From assembly GCF_017349075.1 (NCBI RefSeq), contig NZ_JAFMOF010000001.1, positions 620,001-684,000 on the forward strand: a stretch of DNA of 64,000 nt, in the 5' to 3' direction. Numbering within the stretch: position 1 is the stretch's first letter; every line of letters starts with the position of its first letter. This document shows, piece by piece, positions 56,663-64,000 of the stretch. Origin of the DNA: Streptomyces triculaminicus. Lineage in GTDB: Bacteria; Actinomycetota; Actinomycetes; Streptomycetales; Streptomycetaceae. A program made the position numbers and the translations under genes. The notes under the pieces were generated by a model. That model was not told where the DNA came from and searched no databases. It worked only from the letters and a program-made list of their open reading frames with translations.

Positions 56663-57876
56663 GCACCGTCATCACTGGCATCGGCGCGGTCACGCCCAAC
56701 GGCCTGGGCGCCGAGGAGTTCTGGAAGGCCACCCTGGCCGGCCACAACGCCGTCAAGGAGCTGACCGGCTTCGACGTCTCGAAGTACGCCTCCCGGCTGG
56801 CCGGGCAGATCACGGACTACGACGCCAAGGCGCACCTGCCCAGCCGGCTGCTGCCGCAGACCGACGTCTCCACCCGCTACGCCCTGACGGCGGCCGCGTG
56901 GGCGCTGGAGAACGCGGGCGTCACCGAGGAGACGCTGCCCGACTACGACATGGGCACGGTCACCTCCAACGCCCTGGGCGGCTTCGAGTTCACCCACCAG
57001 GAGTTCAACAAGCTCTGGTCCAAGGGCTCGGAGTTCGTCAGCGTCTACGAGTCGTTCGCCTGGTTCTACGCCGTCAACACCGGCCAGATCTCCATCCGCC
57101 ACAAGCTGCGCGGCCCCAGCGCAGCGCTGGTGGGCGAGCAGGCGGGCGGCCTGGACGCCATCGGTCACGCCCGGCGCACCGTGCGGCGCGGCACCAAGCT
57201 GGTGGTCTCCGGCGGCGTCGACGCGGCGTTCGACCCGTGGGGCTGGGCCTCCCAGCTGGCGGGCGGCCTGGTCAGCACGGTCGCCGACCCCGAGGCCGCG
57301 TATCTGCCGTTCGACGAGCGGGCCGCGGGCTATGTGCCCGGCGAGGGCGGGGCGATCCTCATCGCCGAGGACTCCGCCTCCGCGCTCGAGCGCGGCGCGC
57401 CGCAGATCTACGGCGAGATCGCCGGCTACGCCTCCACGTTCGACCCCAAGCCGGAGTCCGGCCGGGAGCCGGGCCTGCGCCGGGCCGCCGAACTCGCCAT
57501 CGAGGACGCGGGCCTGGTGCCCGCCGACATCGACGTGGTGTTCGCCGACGCCTCCGGCCTGCCGGACAAGGACCGCGAGGAGGCCGCGGCGCTGCGCGCG
57601 ATCTTCGGCGTGCGCGGGGTGGCGGTGACCGCCCCCAAGGCGCTGACCGGCCGCATGTACGCCGGCGGCGGCCCCGCCGACCTGGTGGCGGCGCTGCTGT
57701 CGATCCGCGACGGCGTCGTCCCCGCCAGCGGCCACTCCTCGCGGATCCCCGAGGAGTACGGCATCGACCTGGTGGTCGGCGAGCCGCGCACGAAGCCCGT
57801 CGGGGCCGCCCTGGTGCTGGCCCGCGGCCGCTGGGGCTTCAACTCCGCGGTCGTCGTGACCCGGCACAGCAACTGA
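56659..57876 (+). CDS. Type II PKS chain-length factor, KS-beta
   Basis: KS-beta sets chain length and, with the ACP, supplies the acetyl starter by decarboxylation. The 405-residue protein has Gln instead of the active-site Cys (Q161 in VGEQAGG). The gate residues are F109, T112 and F116 ([10 protein letters not shown]), the same as in actinorhodin CLF, which makes octaketides. The start overlaps KS-alpha as ATGA. The ACP follows 29 nt later. Inference: the primary chain is probably C16. Confidence 0.97.
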   Translation: MSTVITGIGAVTPNGLGAEEFWKATLAGHNAVKELTGFDVSKYASRLAGQITDYDAKAHLPSRLLPQTDVSTRYALTAAAWALENAGVTEETLPDYDMGTVTSNALGGFEFTHQEFNKLWSKGSEFVSVYESFAWFYAVNTGQISIRHKLRGPSAALVGEQAGGLDAIGHARRTVRRGTKLVVSGGVDAAFDPWGWASQLAGGLVSTVADPEAAYLPFDERAAGYVPGEGGAILIAEDSASALERGAPQIYGEIAGYASTFDPKPESGREPGLRRAAELAIEDAGLVPADIDVVFADASGLPDKDREEAAALRAIFGVRGVAVTAPKALTGRMYAGGGPADLVAALLSIRDGVVPASGHSSRIPEEYGIDLVVGEPRTKPVGAALVLARGRWGFNSAVVVTRHSN

Positions 57877-57905
57877 CATCCCGCACTTCCACAGGAGAGA
57901 CCCTC

Positions 57906-58163
57906 ATGGCACAGCTCGGCATCGACGACCTGCGGCGCATCCTGATCGCCTGCGCGGGTGAGGACGACAGCATCGACCTCACCGGCGACATCCTCGACAT
58001 CAGCTTCGAGGACCTCGGCTACGACTCCCTCGCCCTGATGGAGAGCACCGCCCGGATCAAGCAGGAGTACGGCATCGACCTCTCCGACGACGCCGTCGGC
58101 GACGTGGAGACGCCCCGCGCCCTCCTCGACCTGGTGAACGCCACCGAGGTCGCCGCCGCCTGA
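57906..58163 (+). CDS. Type II PKS acyl carrier protein
   Basis: The 85-residue ACP carries the growing polyketide on a phosphopantetheine attached to Ser41 in the LGYDSLALME motif. It has the acidic helix content of the family. ATG 57906 follows an AGGAGAG site. A strong hairpin (58184-58221) lies just downstream, before the aromatase/cyclase. The PPTase in the same cluster can activate it. Confidence 0.96.
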   Translation: MAQLGIDDLRRILIACAGEDDSIDLTGDILDISFEDLGYDSLALMESTARIKQEYGIDLSDDAVGDVETPRALLDLVNATEVAAA

Positions 58164-58183
58164 TCCGCCGGCCGGCGACCCAT

Positions 58184-58221
58184 GGGGCCCGTATCCCGCC
58201 CGGCGGGGGGATACGGGCCCC
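58184..58221 (+). terminator. Hairpin between ACP and aromatase/cyclase
   Basis: Two perfect 14-nt arms, GGGGCCCGTATCCC and GGGATACGGGCCCC, surround a 10-nt loop. They are 20 nt after the ACP stop and about 50 nt before the next start. Inside an operon, this suggests partial termination or a 3'-end protector for the minimal-PKS mRNA. Confidence 0.75.
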
Positions 58222-58271
58222 TGCCCATCAGCGCCGGGCAGGCGCACCGCTCAAGCCGAGGAGAACCTCTC

Positions 58272-59228
58272 ATGGAACGACCCGTGATCCACCGCACCGA
58301 GCACACCCTCGTCGTCTCCGCGCCCGCCCGGGTGCTCTACGACCTGGTCTCCGACGTCACGCTGTGGCCGGCCGTGTTCGGGCCGAGCGTGCACGTCCGT
58401 CACCTCGAGCGCACCGAGCGCTCCGAGGTGTTCGAGATCTGGGCCCAGGTCAACGGCAAGGTCGCCAACTGGACCTCGCGGCGGGCCCTGGACCCCGAGC
58501 GGCTCTATGTGAGCTTCCGGCAGCAGCGCAGCTTCCCGCCCGTCACCTCGATGGGCGGCGGCTGGCTCTTCCGCTCCCTGCCCGACGGCCGCACCGAGGT
58601 CGTGCTGCGGCACCGCTTCAGCGTGGAGGGCGACGACCCGCAGGCCGTGCAGAACCTGCTGGCCGCGCTGGACCGCAACAGCGGCGAGGAGCTGGCGGCC
58701 CTGGCCCGGGTGGCGGAGCTCGGCCACCCGGTCGAGGACATCGTGTTCTCCTTCACCGACATCGTCCCGCTGGAGGGCGGCGCCGAGTCCGCGTACGACT
58801 TCGTCAACCGCGCCGACCTGTGGGCCGAGCGGCTGCCGCACGTCAGCAGCGTGGTGCTGACCGAGGACGTCCCCGGGGTGCAGGACCTGCGCATGGAGAC
58901 CCTGACCGCGGACGGTTCGACGCACACCACGCGCTCGACCCGCATCTGCAAGGCCCCCTCGTGGATCGCCTACAAGCAGAGCATCCTGCCGAAGCTGCTG
59001 ACCGGCCACAGCGGTCTGTGGACCTTCACCGACGGCCCGGACGGCCCGCTGGCCACGGCCCGCCACACGGTGGCCCTCAACCCGGCGACCGTCACCGAGG
59101 TCCTGGGCGAGCAGGCCACGCTCGACGACGCGCGGACCTTCATCCGCGAGGCCCTGGGCCGCAACAGCCTGGCGACGATGACCCACGCGGCCGCGTACGC
59201 CAAGGAGCACGGCGGCGTGACCGCGTAG
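58272..59228 (+). CDS. Didomain polyketide aromatase/cyclase
   Basis: The 318-residue protein has two START/Bet v1-like domains: HRTEHTLVVSAPARVLYDLV at the N-terminus and VPLEGGAESAYDFVNRADLW around residue 160. This is the ActVII-like didomain type that closes and aromatises the first ring of C-9-reduced polyketides. ATG 58272 has a GAGGAGAA site. It ends the plus-strand PKS operon, and terminators follow. Confidence 0.94.
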   Translation: MERPVIHRTEHTLVVSAPARVLYDLVSDVTLWPAVFGPSVHVRHLERTERSEVFEIWAQVNGKVANWTSRRALDPERLYVSFRQQRSFPPVTSMGGGWLFRSLPDGRTEVVLRHRFSVEGDDPQAVQNLLAALDRNSGEELAALARVAELGHPVEDIVFSFTDIVPLEGGAESAYDFVNRADLWAERLPHVSSVVLTEDVPGVQDLRMETLTADGSTHTTRSTRICKAPSWIAYKQSILPKLLTGHSGLWTFTDGPDGPLATARHTVALNPATVTEVLGEQATLDDARTFIREALGRNSLATMTHAAAYAKEHGGVTA

Positions 59229-59250
59229 GGCGCCGCCCGCGTCCGTCCCC

Positions 59251-59304
59251 CACGACGACGCCGGCTTCCGGACCCGGAAGGGTGCGGAGGCCGGCGTCGT
59301 CGTG
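59251..59304. terminator. Terminator after the aromatase/cyclase
   Basis: Outer 15-nt arms (59251-59265 and 59290-59304) enclose an inner CTTCCG/CGGAAG hairpin. It lies 23 nt past the aromatase/cyclase stop. Confidence 0.8.
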
Positions 59305-59337
59305 TTCGCCCGGCCCAACGACGCGCCCACGCGACGC

Positions 59338-59377
59338 GCCCGCGCCCCCTCCCGGGGGAACGGGAGGGGGCGCGGGC
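59338..59377 (-). terminator. Terminator after the ketoreductase
   Basis: Two perfect 17-nt arms (59338-59354 and 59361-59377) with a 6-nt loop lie 22 nt past the ketoreductase stop. Confidence 0.85.
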
Positions 59378-59399
59378 GGGAGTGCGGTGTGCGGGCCGG

Positions 59400-60185
59400 T
59401 CAGTAGTTGCCCAGGCCGCCGCAGACGTTGAGGGCCTGCGCGGTGACGGCGGCCGCGTCGTCGCTGACCAGGTACTCGACCATGGCGGCGACCTCGCGGG
59501 TCTCCACGTAGCGGCCCAGCGGCACCCGGGTGGTGATGCGGTCGTGGGCTTCCTGCTCGCTGACGCCCCAGATGCCGGAGTAGTGACCGCGCACCCGCTC
59601 GGCCATCGGCGTCTCGACGAAGCCGGGGCACACGGCGTTCACGGTGATGCCGGTGCGGGCCAGCTCCAGGCCGAGCGCCTTGCTGAAGCCGACGACGCCG
59701 TGCTTGGACGCCGAGTAGGGGGCGGCGTGGACGACGCCCTGCTTGCCGCCGGTGGAAGCGATGCTGATGATGCGGCCGCGCTTCTTCTCGAGCATGCCGC
59801 CGGCGTTCAGCACCTCCTTGGTCATCAGGAAGACGCTGTTGAGGTTGGTGTTGATCACGTCGAACCACAGCTCGTCGGGGACCTCGTTGGTCGCGCCGCC
59901 ACCGCTGCGGCCGGCGTTGTTGACGAGGATGTCGACCGTGCCGAAGCGGTCCACCGCGGACGCCACGAACGCCTTGATCTGGGCCGGGTCCGCGACGTCA
60001 CAGGTGGTGCCGTCGACCTCGAACCCCTCGTCGCTCAGCTCCTTGATCGTGGCGGCCAGCTGGTCGGCCTGGCGGGCGCAGAGGTAGACGCGGGCGCCGA
60101 GCCCGGCGAGCCGGCGGGCGATCTCGAGGCCGATCCCGCTGGTCGCGCCCGTGACGAGGGCGACCGGCTTGACTTCCTGTGCCAT
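59400..60185 (-). CDS. Type II PKS ketoreductase (ActIII-like)
   Basis: The 261-residue SDR has the same length as ActIII and the same catalytic residues N114, S144, Y157 and K161, plus the NADPH loop TGATSGIG. It reduces the C-9 ketone of the nascent chain. ATG 60185 has a GGGAGAAG site; an in-frame start 174 nt upstream lacks family similarity. It is encoded opposite to the minimal PKS and divergent from the NTF2-like gene, with 190 nt of intergenic DNA that likely holds both promoters. Confidence 0.96.
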   Translation of the reverse strand: MAQEVKPVALVTGATSGIGLEIARRLAGLGARVYLCARQADQLAATIKELSDEGFEVDGTTCDVADPAQIKAFVASAVDRFGTVDILVNNAGRSGGGATNEVPDELWFDVINTNLNSVFLMTKEVLNAGGMLEKKRGRIISIASTGGKQGVVHAAPYSASKHGVVGFSKALGLELARTGITVNAVCPGFVETPMAERVRGHYSGIWGVSEQEAHDRITTRVPLGRYVETREVAAMVEYLVSDDAAAVTAQALNVCGGLGNY

Positions 60186-60375
60186 GTGCTTCTCCCGAAT
60201 AGCTGCTGTGGGCAGGTCCGGCGCCGAGCCTGTCGGGGATTCCTCGCGTCGCGCTGGAACGCCCCTGGAAGGCACCTTGCGGCCCTCCGCCGACGCCCCG
60301 ACGGTTCTCAAGGGCGATTCGAGGCGGGGCCGCGATTCTTGCGGAACCCCGTCAGCCACTCCGTAAGGGACCGAG

Positions 60376-60804
60376 ATGACCGCGACGACCGTCAGCAGCG
60401 ACCTCTACACGCAGGTGCAGCACTTCTACGCGCGCCAGATGCAGGCCCTGGACAACGGCCGGATCGAGGAGTACGCCGCCACCTTCACCAAGGACGGCAG
60501 CTTCCAGCACTCCCCCGGCATCGACCCCGTGCTCGGCCGCGACAACATCCTCGCCGAGCTGCGCTCCTTCCTGAAGAAGTACGACGACGACCCCACCCAG
60601 CGCCGCCACTACTTCAACCAGATGATCCTCGACCCCCAGGAGGACGGCAGCCTCCGCTCCACCGTCTACGCCCTGATCATCCGCGTGCGCCCCAACGAGC
60701 AGCCGGAGGTCTGGCCGAGCACCGTGGTGCACGACGTCATCGACCTGACGGACGGCGAGATCCTGCTGCGCTCCCGCTCCGTCAGCTACGACCAGCTGGT
60801 CTGA
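60376..60804 (+). CDS. NTF2/SnoaL-like protein of the polyketide cluster
   Basis: The 142-residue protein has an NTF2-like fold (QHFYARQMQALDNGRIEEYAATF, then HYFNQMILDP). Such small proteins in type II clusters act as cyclases, hydroxylases or pathway chaperones. It resembles the actVI-ORFA kind by size and context, but I cannot prove orthology. ATG 60376 follows an AAGGGA site. It starts the operon with the unknown protein and the PPTase. Confidence 0.85.
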   Translation: MTATTVSSDLYTQVQHFYARQMQALDNGRIEEYAATFTKDGSFQHSPGIDPVLGRDNILAELRSFLKKYDDDPTQRRHYFNQMILDPQEDGSLRSTVYALIIRVRPNEQPEVWPSTVVHDVIDLTDGEILLRSRSVSYDQLV

Positions 60805-60808
60805 GCCG

Positions 60809-61618
60809 ATGAAGGCGTCGCCGACCCCGGAACGGCTGCTGGCCCACGCGGACGCAGCGCTGCGCAGCGCCATGGCGGCCGCGACCGCCCGTACGCCGTC
60901 CCGGCTGGCCAAGGCAGCGGCCGGTGCCGCCTATCTGGATCTGTGGGCGTGCGAGCGGCTGCTGCGCGCCGACGGGGGAATCAGATCCGCCAGCGCCCGT
61001 TTCCTCGTGCCGCGCCTGCTGATGGAGAGCGTCGACGGGCTGACCGTGCTGCTGGGGACCGAGCTGCACCGGGCGAGCCGGGCCAGCGCCGAGTACCGGC
61101 GCCGGGCCCGCCTGCTCGGTGAGGCGATGTGGCACCCGGACCACGAGGAACGCCTGATGGCGGTGGTGGAGCGGCTGTCCCTGCCGCTCTACGGCGACGA
61201 CCGGCTCTCGCGCCCCATGACGTCGGTGCGGCCGATGTCCCTGCCCACCGCCCTGCACAGGATGCTGGACGATCTGGAGCGCGAACGCCGGCAGCTGATC
61301 GACGACTGCGCCCTGTCCGAGGGCAGTCCGACGGCACGGGACTGGGCACGGGCGGACCGCTACGCGCTGCTGACCGCGGCCGCCGCGTGCGTCGACGACT
61401 GGCAGCGCCGCAAGGGCCACCGGCAGCACCGGCTCGCGGACCTGACCCGCCTGGTGGGGGCGCTGTCCCGGCTGGCGGTACGGCTCGACCGGGAGCCGGC
61501 CGGTCCCGACGCCGAGCTGAGCGGGGCCCTGTTCGACGAGGCGGACCTGTACTGCCGCACGTCGTCGGTCGTGGTGCGGACCGCGCGCTCGGCCGCCCGC
61601 CAGCTGGCCGGCGTGTGA
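60809..61618 (+). CDS. Unrecognised all-helical protein in the polyketide cluster
   Basis: The 269-residue protein begins 4 nt after the previous stop. It is rich in Ala, Leu and Arg, with long amphipathic stretches (for example LHRMLDDLERERRQLIDDC) and no signal peptide, membrane helix or nucleotide motif. Three Cys are scattered. I do not recognise a family; a vague likeness to the helical domain of acyl-CoA dehydrogenases is too weak to use. Its place between the NTF2-like and PPTase genes suggests a role in the pathway. Confidence 0.78.
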   Translation: MKASPTPERLLAHADAALRSAMAAATARTPSRLAKAAAGAAYLDLWACERLLRADGGIRSASARFLVPRLLMESVDGLTVLLGTELHRASRASAEYRRRARLLGEAMWHPDHEERLMAVVERLSLPLYGDDRLSRPMTSVRPMSLPTALHRMLDDLERERRQLIDDCALSEGSPTARDWARADRYALLTAAAACVDDWQRRKGHRQHRLADLTRLVGALSRLAVRLDREPAGPDAELSGALFDEADLYCRTSSVVVRTARSAARQLAGV

Positions 61619-61653
61619 TCCCTCCCTCCCCCGAAGGCCGGAAAGGTCCCCCC

Positions 61654-62406
61654 ATGCCCGCTGTAGAGCTCGTGCACGCCGACGGCCCGGGCGGCGCCTG
61701 GGCGACGTCGGTGTCCACGGCCGTACGCGAGGGCCGGACCGTGGTCCTGCACTGCCTCGTCGAGGAGTGGAAGGCGCCCGACAGCCCGGAGCTGTCCCTG
61801 CTGCTGGGCCGCGAGCACCGCCGCTACGCCTCCACGCGGCACCCCGCCTGCAAGGACCGGTTCGTGGCCTCCCGGCGGCTGATCAAGTACGCGGCGTCGG
61901 CGGTACTCGGCGTCTCCCCCTGGACGCTGGAGCTGGCGATCAGCCCGGGCGGCCGCAAGTACCTGCGCGGTTGCGGCTGGCTCGGGCTGAGCCTGAGCCA
62001 CACGGGCGACCTGCTGGTGCTCGCGCTGAGCGCCACGGGCCGCGTCGGCGCCGACAGCGAGGCGCTCAGCCGGTCGATGTGCAACCCGGCGCTGGTGCGC
62101 CGGGTGTGCACGGACGCCGAGATGGAGGCCCTGGGCGACCTGCCGGCCGGTGAGCGGGGCCGGGCGATGCTGCGGCTGTGGACCCTGAAGGAGGCCTACA
62201 CCAAGGCCATCGGCGTCGGCATGCGGCTGCCCTTCCGCGAGTTCGGGTTCGCGGTGGACGACGACAGGGCCGTACTGCGCGACGCCGAGGGGGCGCCGGC
62301 GCATCCGGTGGAGTGGGAGTTCACCACCCACTGGATCGACGCCGACGACTCGTATGTCGTGAGTACGGCCCAGACCCGGTCTCCCGGGTATCGGTTCGCC
62401 GACTAG
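61654..62406 (+). CDS. Sfp-type 4'-phosphopantetheinyl transferase
   Basis: The 250-residue enzyme transfers phosphopantetheine from CoA to the ACP Ser. It has the GADSEAL (G-x-D-x-E) magnesium motif and the W-x-x-K-E-A motif in LWTLKEAYTKA, plus the SLSHTGD segment. ATG 61654 follows a GGAAAGG tract. Its presence in the cluster implies a dedicated activator for the ACP at 57906. A hairpin lies just after its stop. Confidence 0.94.
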   Translation: MPAVELVHADGPGGAWATSVSTAVREGRTVVLHCLVEEWKAPDSPELSLLLGREHRRYASTRHPACKDRFVASRRLIKYAASAVLGVSPWTLELAISPGGRKYLRGCGWLGLSLSHTGDLLVLALSATGRVGADSEALSRSMCNPALVRRVCTDAEMEALGDLPAGERGRAMLRLWTLKEAYTKAIGVGMRLPFREFGFAVDDDRAVLRDAEGAPAHPVEWEFTTHWIDADDSYVVSTAQTRSPGYRFAD

Positions 62407-62418
62407 CCCGCCGCCCTC

Positions 62419-62439
62419 CTCACCGCTCTACGCGGTGAG
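62419..62439. terminator. Hairpin between PPTase and SARP genes
   Basis: CTCACCGC and GCGGTGAG pair around TCTAC, partly inside the 3' end of the SARP gene. It may end both convergent transcripts. Confidence 0.5.
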
Positions 62440-63234
62440 CAACGCATGGGTGGGGGCGGGCACTTCGAGCCGCTCGTCGTTGGCGAGGACGGCCTGGTGC
62501 AGGCGCTGCAGCCGAGGCGACGGCTCCACGCCGAGCTCCTCGACCAGGGCGCGGCGCAGCGACTGGAAGGCGTCGAGCGCCCGCCAGGGGTGGCCTGCCC
62601 GGTACAGGGCGGTCATCAGCTGGGCGCACAGCGCCTCGTGCATCGGCTGCTGGGCGACCAGCATGCGCAGCTCGCCGATGAGTTCGGCGTGCCGGCCGAG
62701 CTGGAGGTCGGCCTCGATGCGCAGCTCGAGGGCGCGGGTGCGCTCCTCCTGCATGCCGATGATCTCCATGCCCAGCACCTCGCCGACCGGTACGTCGACG
62801 AGCGCGGGACCCCGCCACAGCTCCAGCGCCCGGCTCAGCTCGGCGGTGGCGGTGGCGGGGTCGTTCTCCCCCATGGCGCGGCTGCCGCGCCGGACGAGCT
62901 GCTGGAACTCCAGCAGGTCGCAGGAGTACTCCATCGGGTTGAGCTGGTACCCGCCGTAGCAGGTCGCCAGGATGTCCTTGGCCGTACGGCCGTCCTCCTG
63001 CGGCCCCGCCTCGCTGATCTTCCGGCGGAGCTGAAGGATGTAGGTCTGCAGTGTGGTGGCGGCGCTACGCGGAATGGCGTCGCCCCACACTTCGGTCATC
63101 AGGGTTTCCACCGCGACGACACGGCCCGCGCGAATGGCGAGCAGAGCGAGAATCTGTCGGGGCTTCCCTGCGGTCGGCACAATCGAGGTGCCGTTCACCC
63201 GTGCCGCGATCGGTCCCAGAACTTCGATTTGCAT
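62428..63234 (-). CDS. SARP-family pathway activator
   Basis: The 268-residue protein has an N-terminal OmpR-like winged helix (MQIEVLGPIAARVNG to TLQTYILQLRRKI) and a C-terminal BTAD domain with MHEALCAQLMTALYRAG and LDAFQSLRRALVEELGVEP. This is the small SARP type (ActII-ORF4-like), which activates a cluster by binding 11-bp-spaced repeats, as found upstream of KS-alpha. ATG 63234 is chosen for the family N-terminus; the ribosome-binding site is weak. It is downstream of the carboxylase gene on the same strand. Confidence 0.94.
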   Translation of the reverse strand: MQIEVLGPIAARVNGTSIVPTAGKPRQILALLAIRAGRVVAVETLMTEVWGDAIPRSAATTLQTYILQLRRKISEAGPQEDGRTAKDILATCYGGYQLNPMEYSCDLLEFQQLVRRGSRAMGENDPATATAELSRALELWRGPALVDVPVGEVLGMEIIGMQEERTRALELRIEADLQLGRHAELIGELRMLVAQQPMHEALCAQLMTALYRAGHPWRALDAFQSLRRALVEELGVEPSPRLQRLHQAVLANDERLEVPAPTHALLTA

Positions 63235-63316
63235 GACTGGAGCATCGCAGCCAGGTTTCGGCTTCAACCAGTGCATGGGGCATGAGTGGGTATGAAAATC
63301 TCATACCCGGTCCTTA

Positions 63317-64000
63317 TCAGTCCTTGATGGTGCAGATCACAGCGCCGGACGATACCGATGCCCCGACCTCCGCCGCCAGGTCCTTGACCGTGCCGCTGCG
63401 GTGGGCGTTGAGCGGCTGCTCCATCTTCATCGCCTCCAGGACGATGACCAGGTCGCCCTCCTGGACCTCCTGCCCGTCCGCCACGGCCACCTTGACGATG
63501 GTGCCCTGCATCGGCGACATCAATGCGTCTCCGGACACGGCGGGGCCGGATTTCCGGGCCGCGCGCCGTTGCTTGGGCCTGGCGGTGGCGGGAGCGGCCG
63601 CCACGGCCCCGAGGGAGGCCGGGAGCGTGACCTCGAGGCGTTTGCCGCCGACCTCGACGACGACGGTCTCGCGGCCGGGGGTTTCCTCGTCCTCGTCCGG
63701 GGTGACGCCGGTGAAGGGGGTGATGGTGTTGTCGAACTCGGTCTCGATCCACCGGGTGTGGATACGGAACGGGTCGGAGGTGAAGGCGGGGTCGGTGACG
63801 ACGGCCTGGTGGAAGGGGATGGCGGTGGCCATGCCCTCGACCTGGAACTCCGCCAGCGCCCGCGCCGCCCGCTGCAGCGCCTGCTCACGGCTCGCACCGG
63901 TCACGATGAGCTTGGCCAGCAGCGAGTCCCACGCCGGACCGATCACCGATCCGGATTCGACGCCCGCGTCGAGGCGGACGCCGGGGCCGGTGGGGGTGCG
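63317..64000 (-). CDS. Acyl-CoA carboxylase alpha subunit (biotin carboxylase/BCCP), partial
   Basis: Only the C-terminal 227 residues are in the window, and the frame runs off the right edge. The part seen has the end of the biotin carboxylase domain ([13 protein letters not shown]) and a C-terminal biotin carrier domain with the lipoyl-like EAMKMEQPL, whose Lys carries biotin. Such fused subunits make malonyl-CoA or methylmalonyl-CoA. In this place it most likely supplies malonyl-CoA for the polyketide. It ends 82 nt before the SARP start. Confidence 0.95.
   Translation of the reverse strand, partial: RTPTGPGVRLDAGVESGSVIGPAWDSLLAKLIVTGASREQALQRAARALAEFQVEGMATAIPFHQAVVTDPAFTSDPFRIHTRWIETEFDNTITPFTGVTPDEDEETPGRETVVVEVGGKRLEVTLPASLGAVAAAPATARPKQRRAARKSGPAVSGDALMSPMQGTIVKVAVADGQEVQEGDLVIVLEAMKMEQPLNAHRSGTVKDLAAEVGASVSSGAVICTIKD

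Overview
The window is about 72% G+C, with GTG and TTG starts, many 4-nt ATGA/GTGA stop-start overlaps and long convergent overlaps. Its content (prs-rplY-pth-ppc, a galT-galE-galK operon, rpfB-rsmA-ispE, a Pmt mannosyltransferase, a MarP-type protease, a tricorn protease, a type II polyketide synthase and a SARP activator) points to Streptomyces or a very close relative.

Layout. 1-7.6 kb: the tail of glmU, prs, an unusually short rplY, pth, then phosphoenolpyruvate carboxylase (broken by one missing base), an acyl-CoA desaturase coupled to a TetR regulator, and a MarR regulator. 7.6-12.7 kb: two LuxR-type response regulators flanking the Leloir gal operon; the second lacks the phosphorylation site. 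12.9-25 kb: a membrane-anchored beta-propeller protein, an ABC-F ATPase, the coupled rpfB-rsmA-ispE operon, tatD, a zinc-ribbon protein, rsmI, a small secreted protein and a penicillin-binding protein. 25-35.7 kb: Pmt, MarP-like protease, a secreted HNH nuclease, a DHA2 exporter, a CbiMN-Q-O metal ECF transporter and a serine hydrolase. 35.7-47.8 kb: an SDR, a tricorn protease facing a TetR/MMPL pair with clear palindromic operators, a Q/K-rich small protein, an SDR/Baeyer-Villiger monooxygenase pair, exonuclease III, a GNAT enzyme and a glycine-zipper protein. 47.8-53.9 kb: a lipoprotein/histidine-kinase pair, a secreted GH89 alpha-N-acetylglucosaminidase, a large lipoprotein and an odd class II tRNA-like gene with its own terminator.

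54-64 kb is one side of a type II polyketide cluster: an exporter, KS-alpha, KS-beta, ACP, didomain aromatase/cyclase, ketoreductase, an NTF2-like protein, an unrecognised helical protein, an Sfp-type phosphopantetheinyl transferase, a SARP activator and the end of a biotin-dependent acyl-CoA carboxylase alpha subunit. The KS-beta keeps the actinorhodin-type residues F109/T112/F116, and the KR has the full ActIII catalytic tetrad. The best reading is therefore a C-9-reduced octaketide (benzoisochromanequinone- or anthraquinone-like). TCGAGCA direct repeats with an 11-bp period precede KS-alpha, as expected for control by the SARP. The cluster runs off the right edge.

Three genes (ppc, the beta-propeller protein and a small secreted protein) carry single-base deletions in G/C runs. 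These look more like base-calling errors than real mutations. No gene-free stretch exceeds 300 bases. I saw no CRISPR array, insertion sequence or rRNA.
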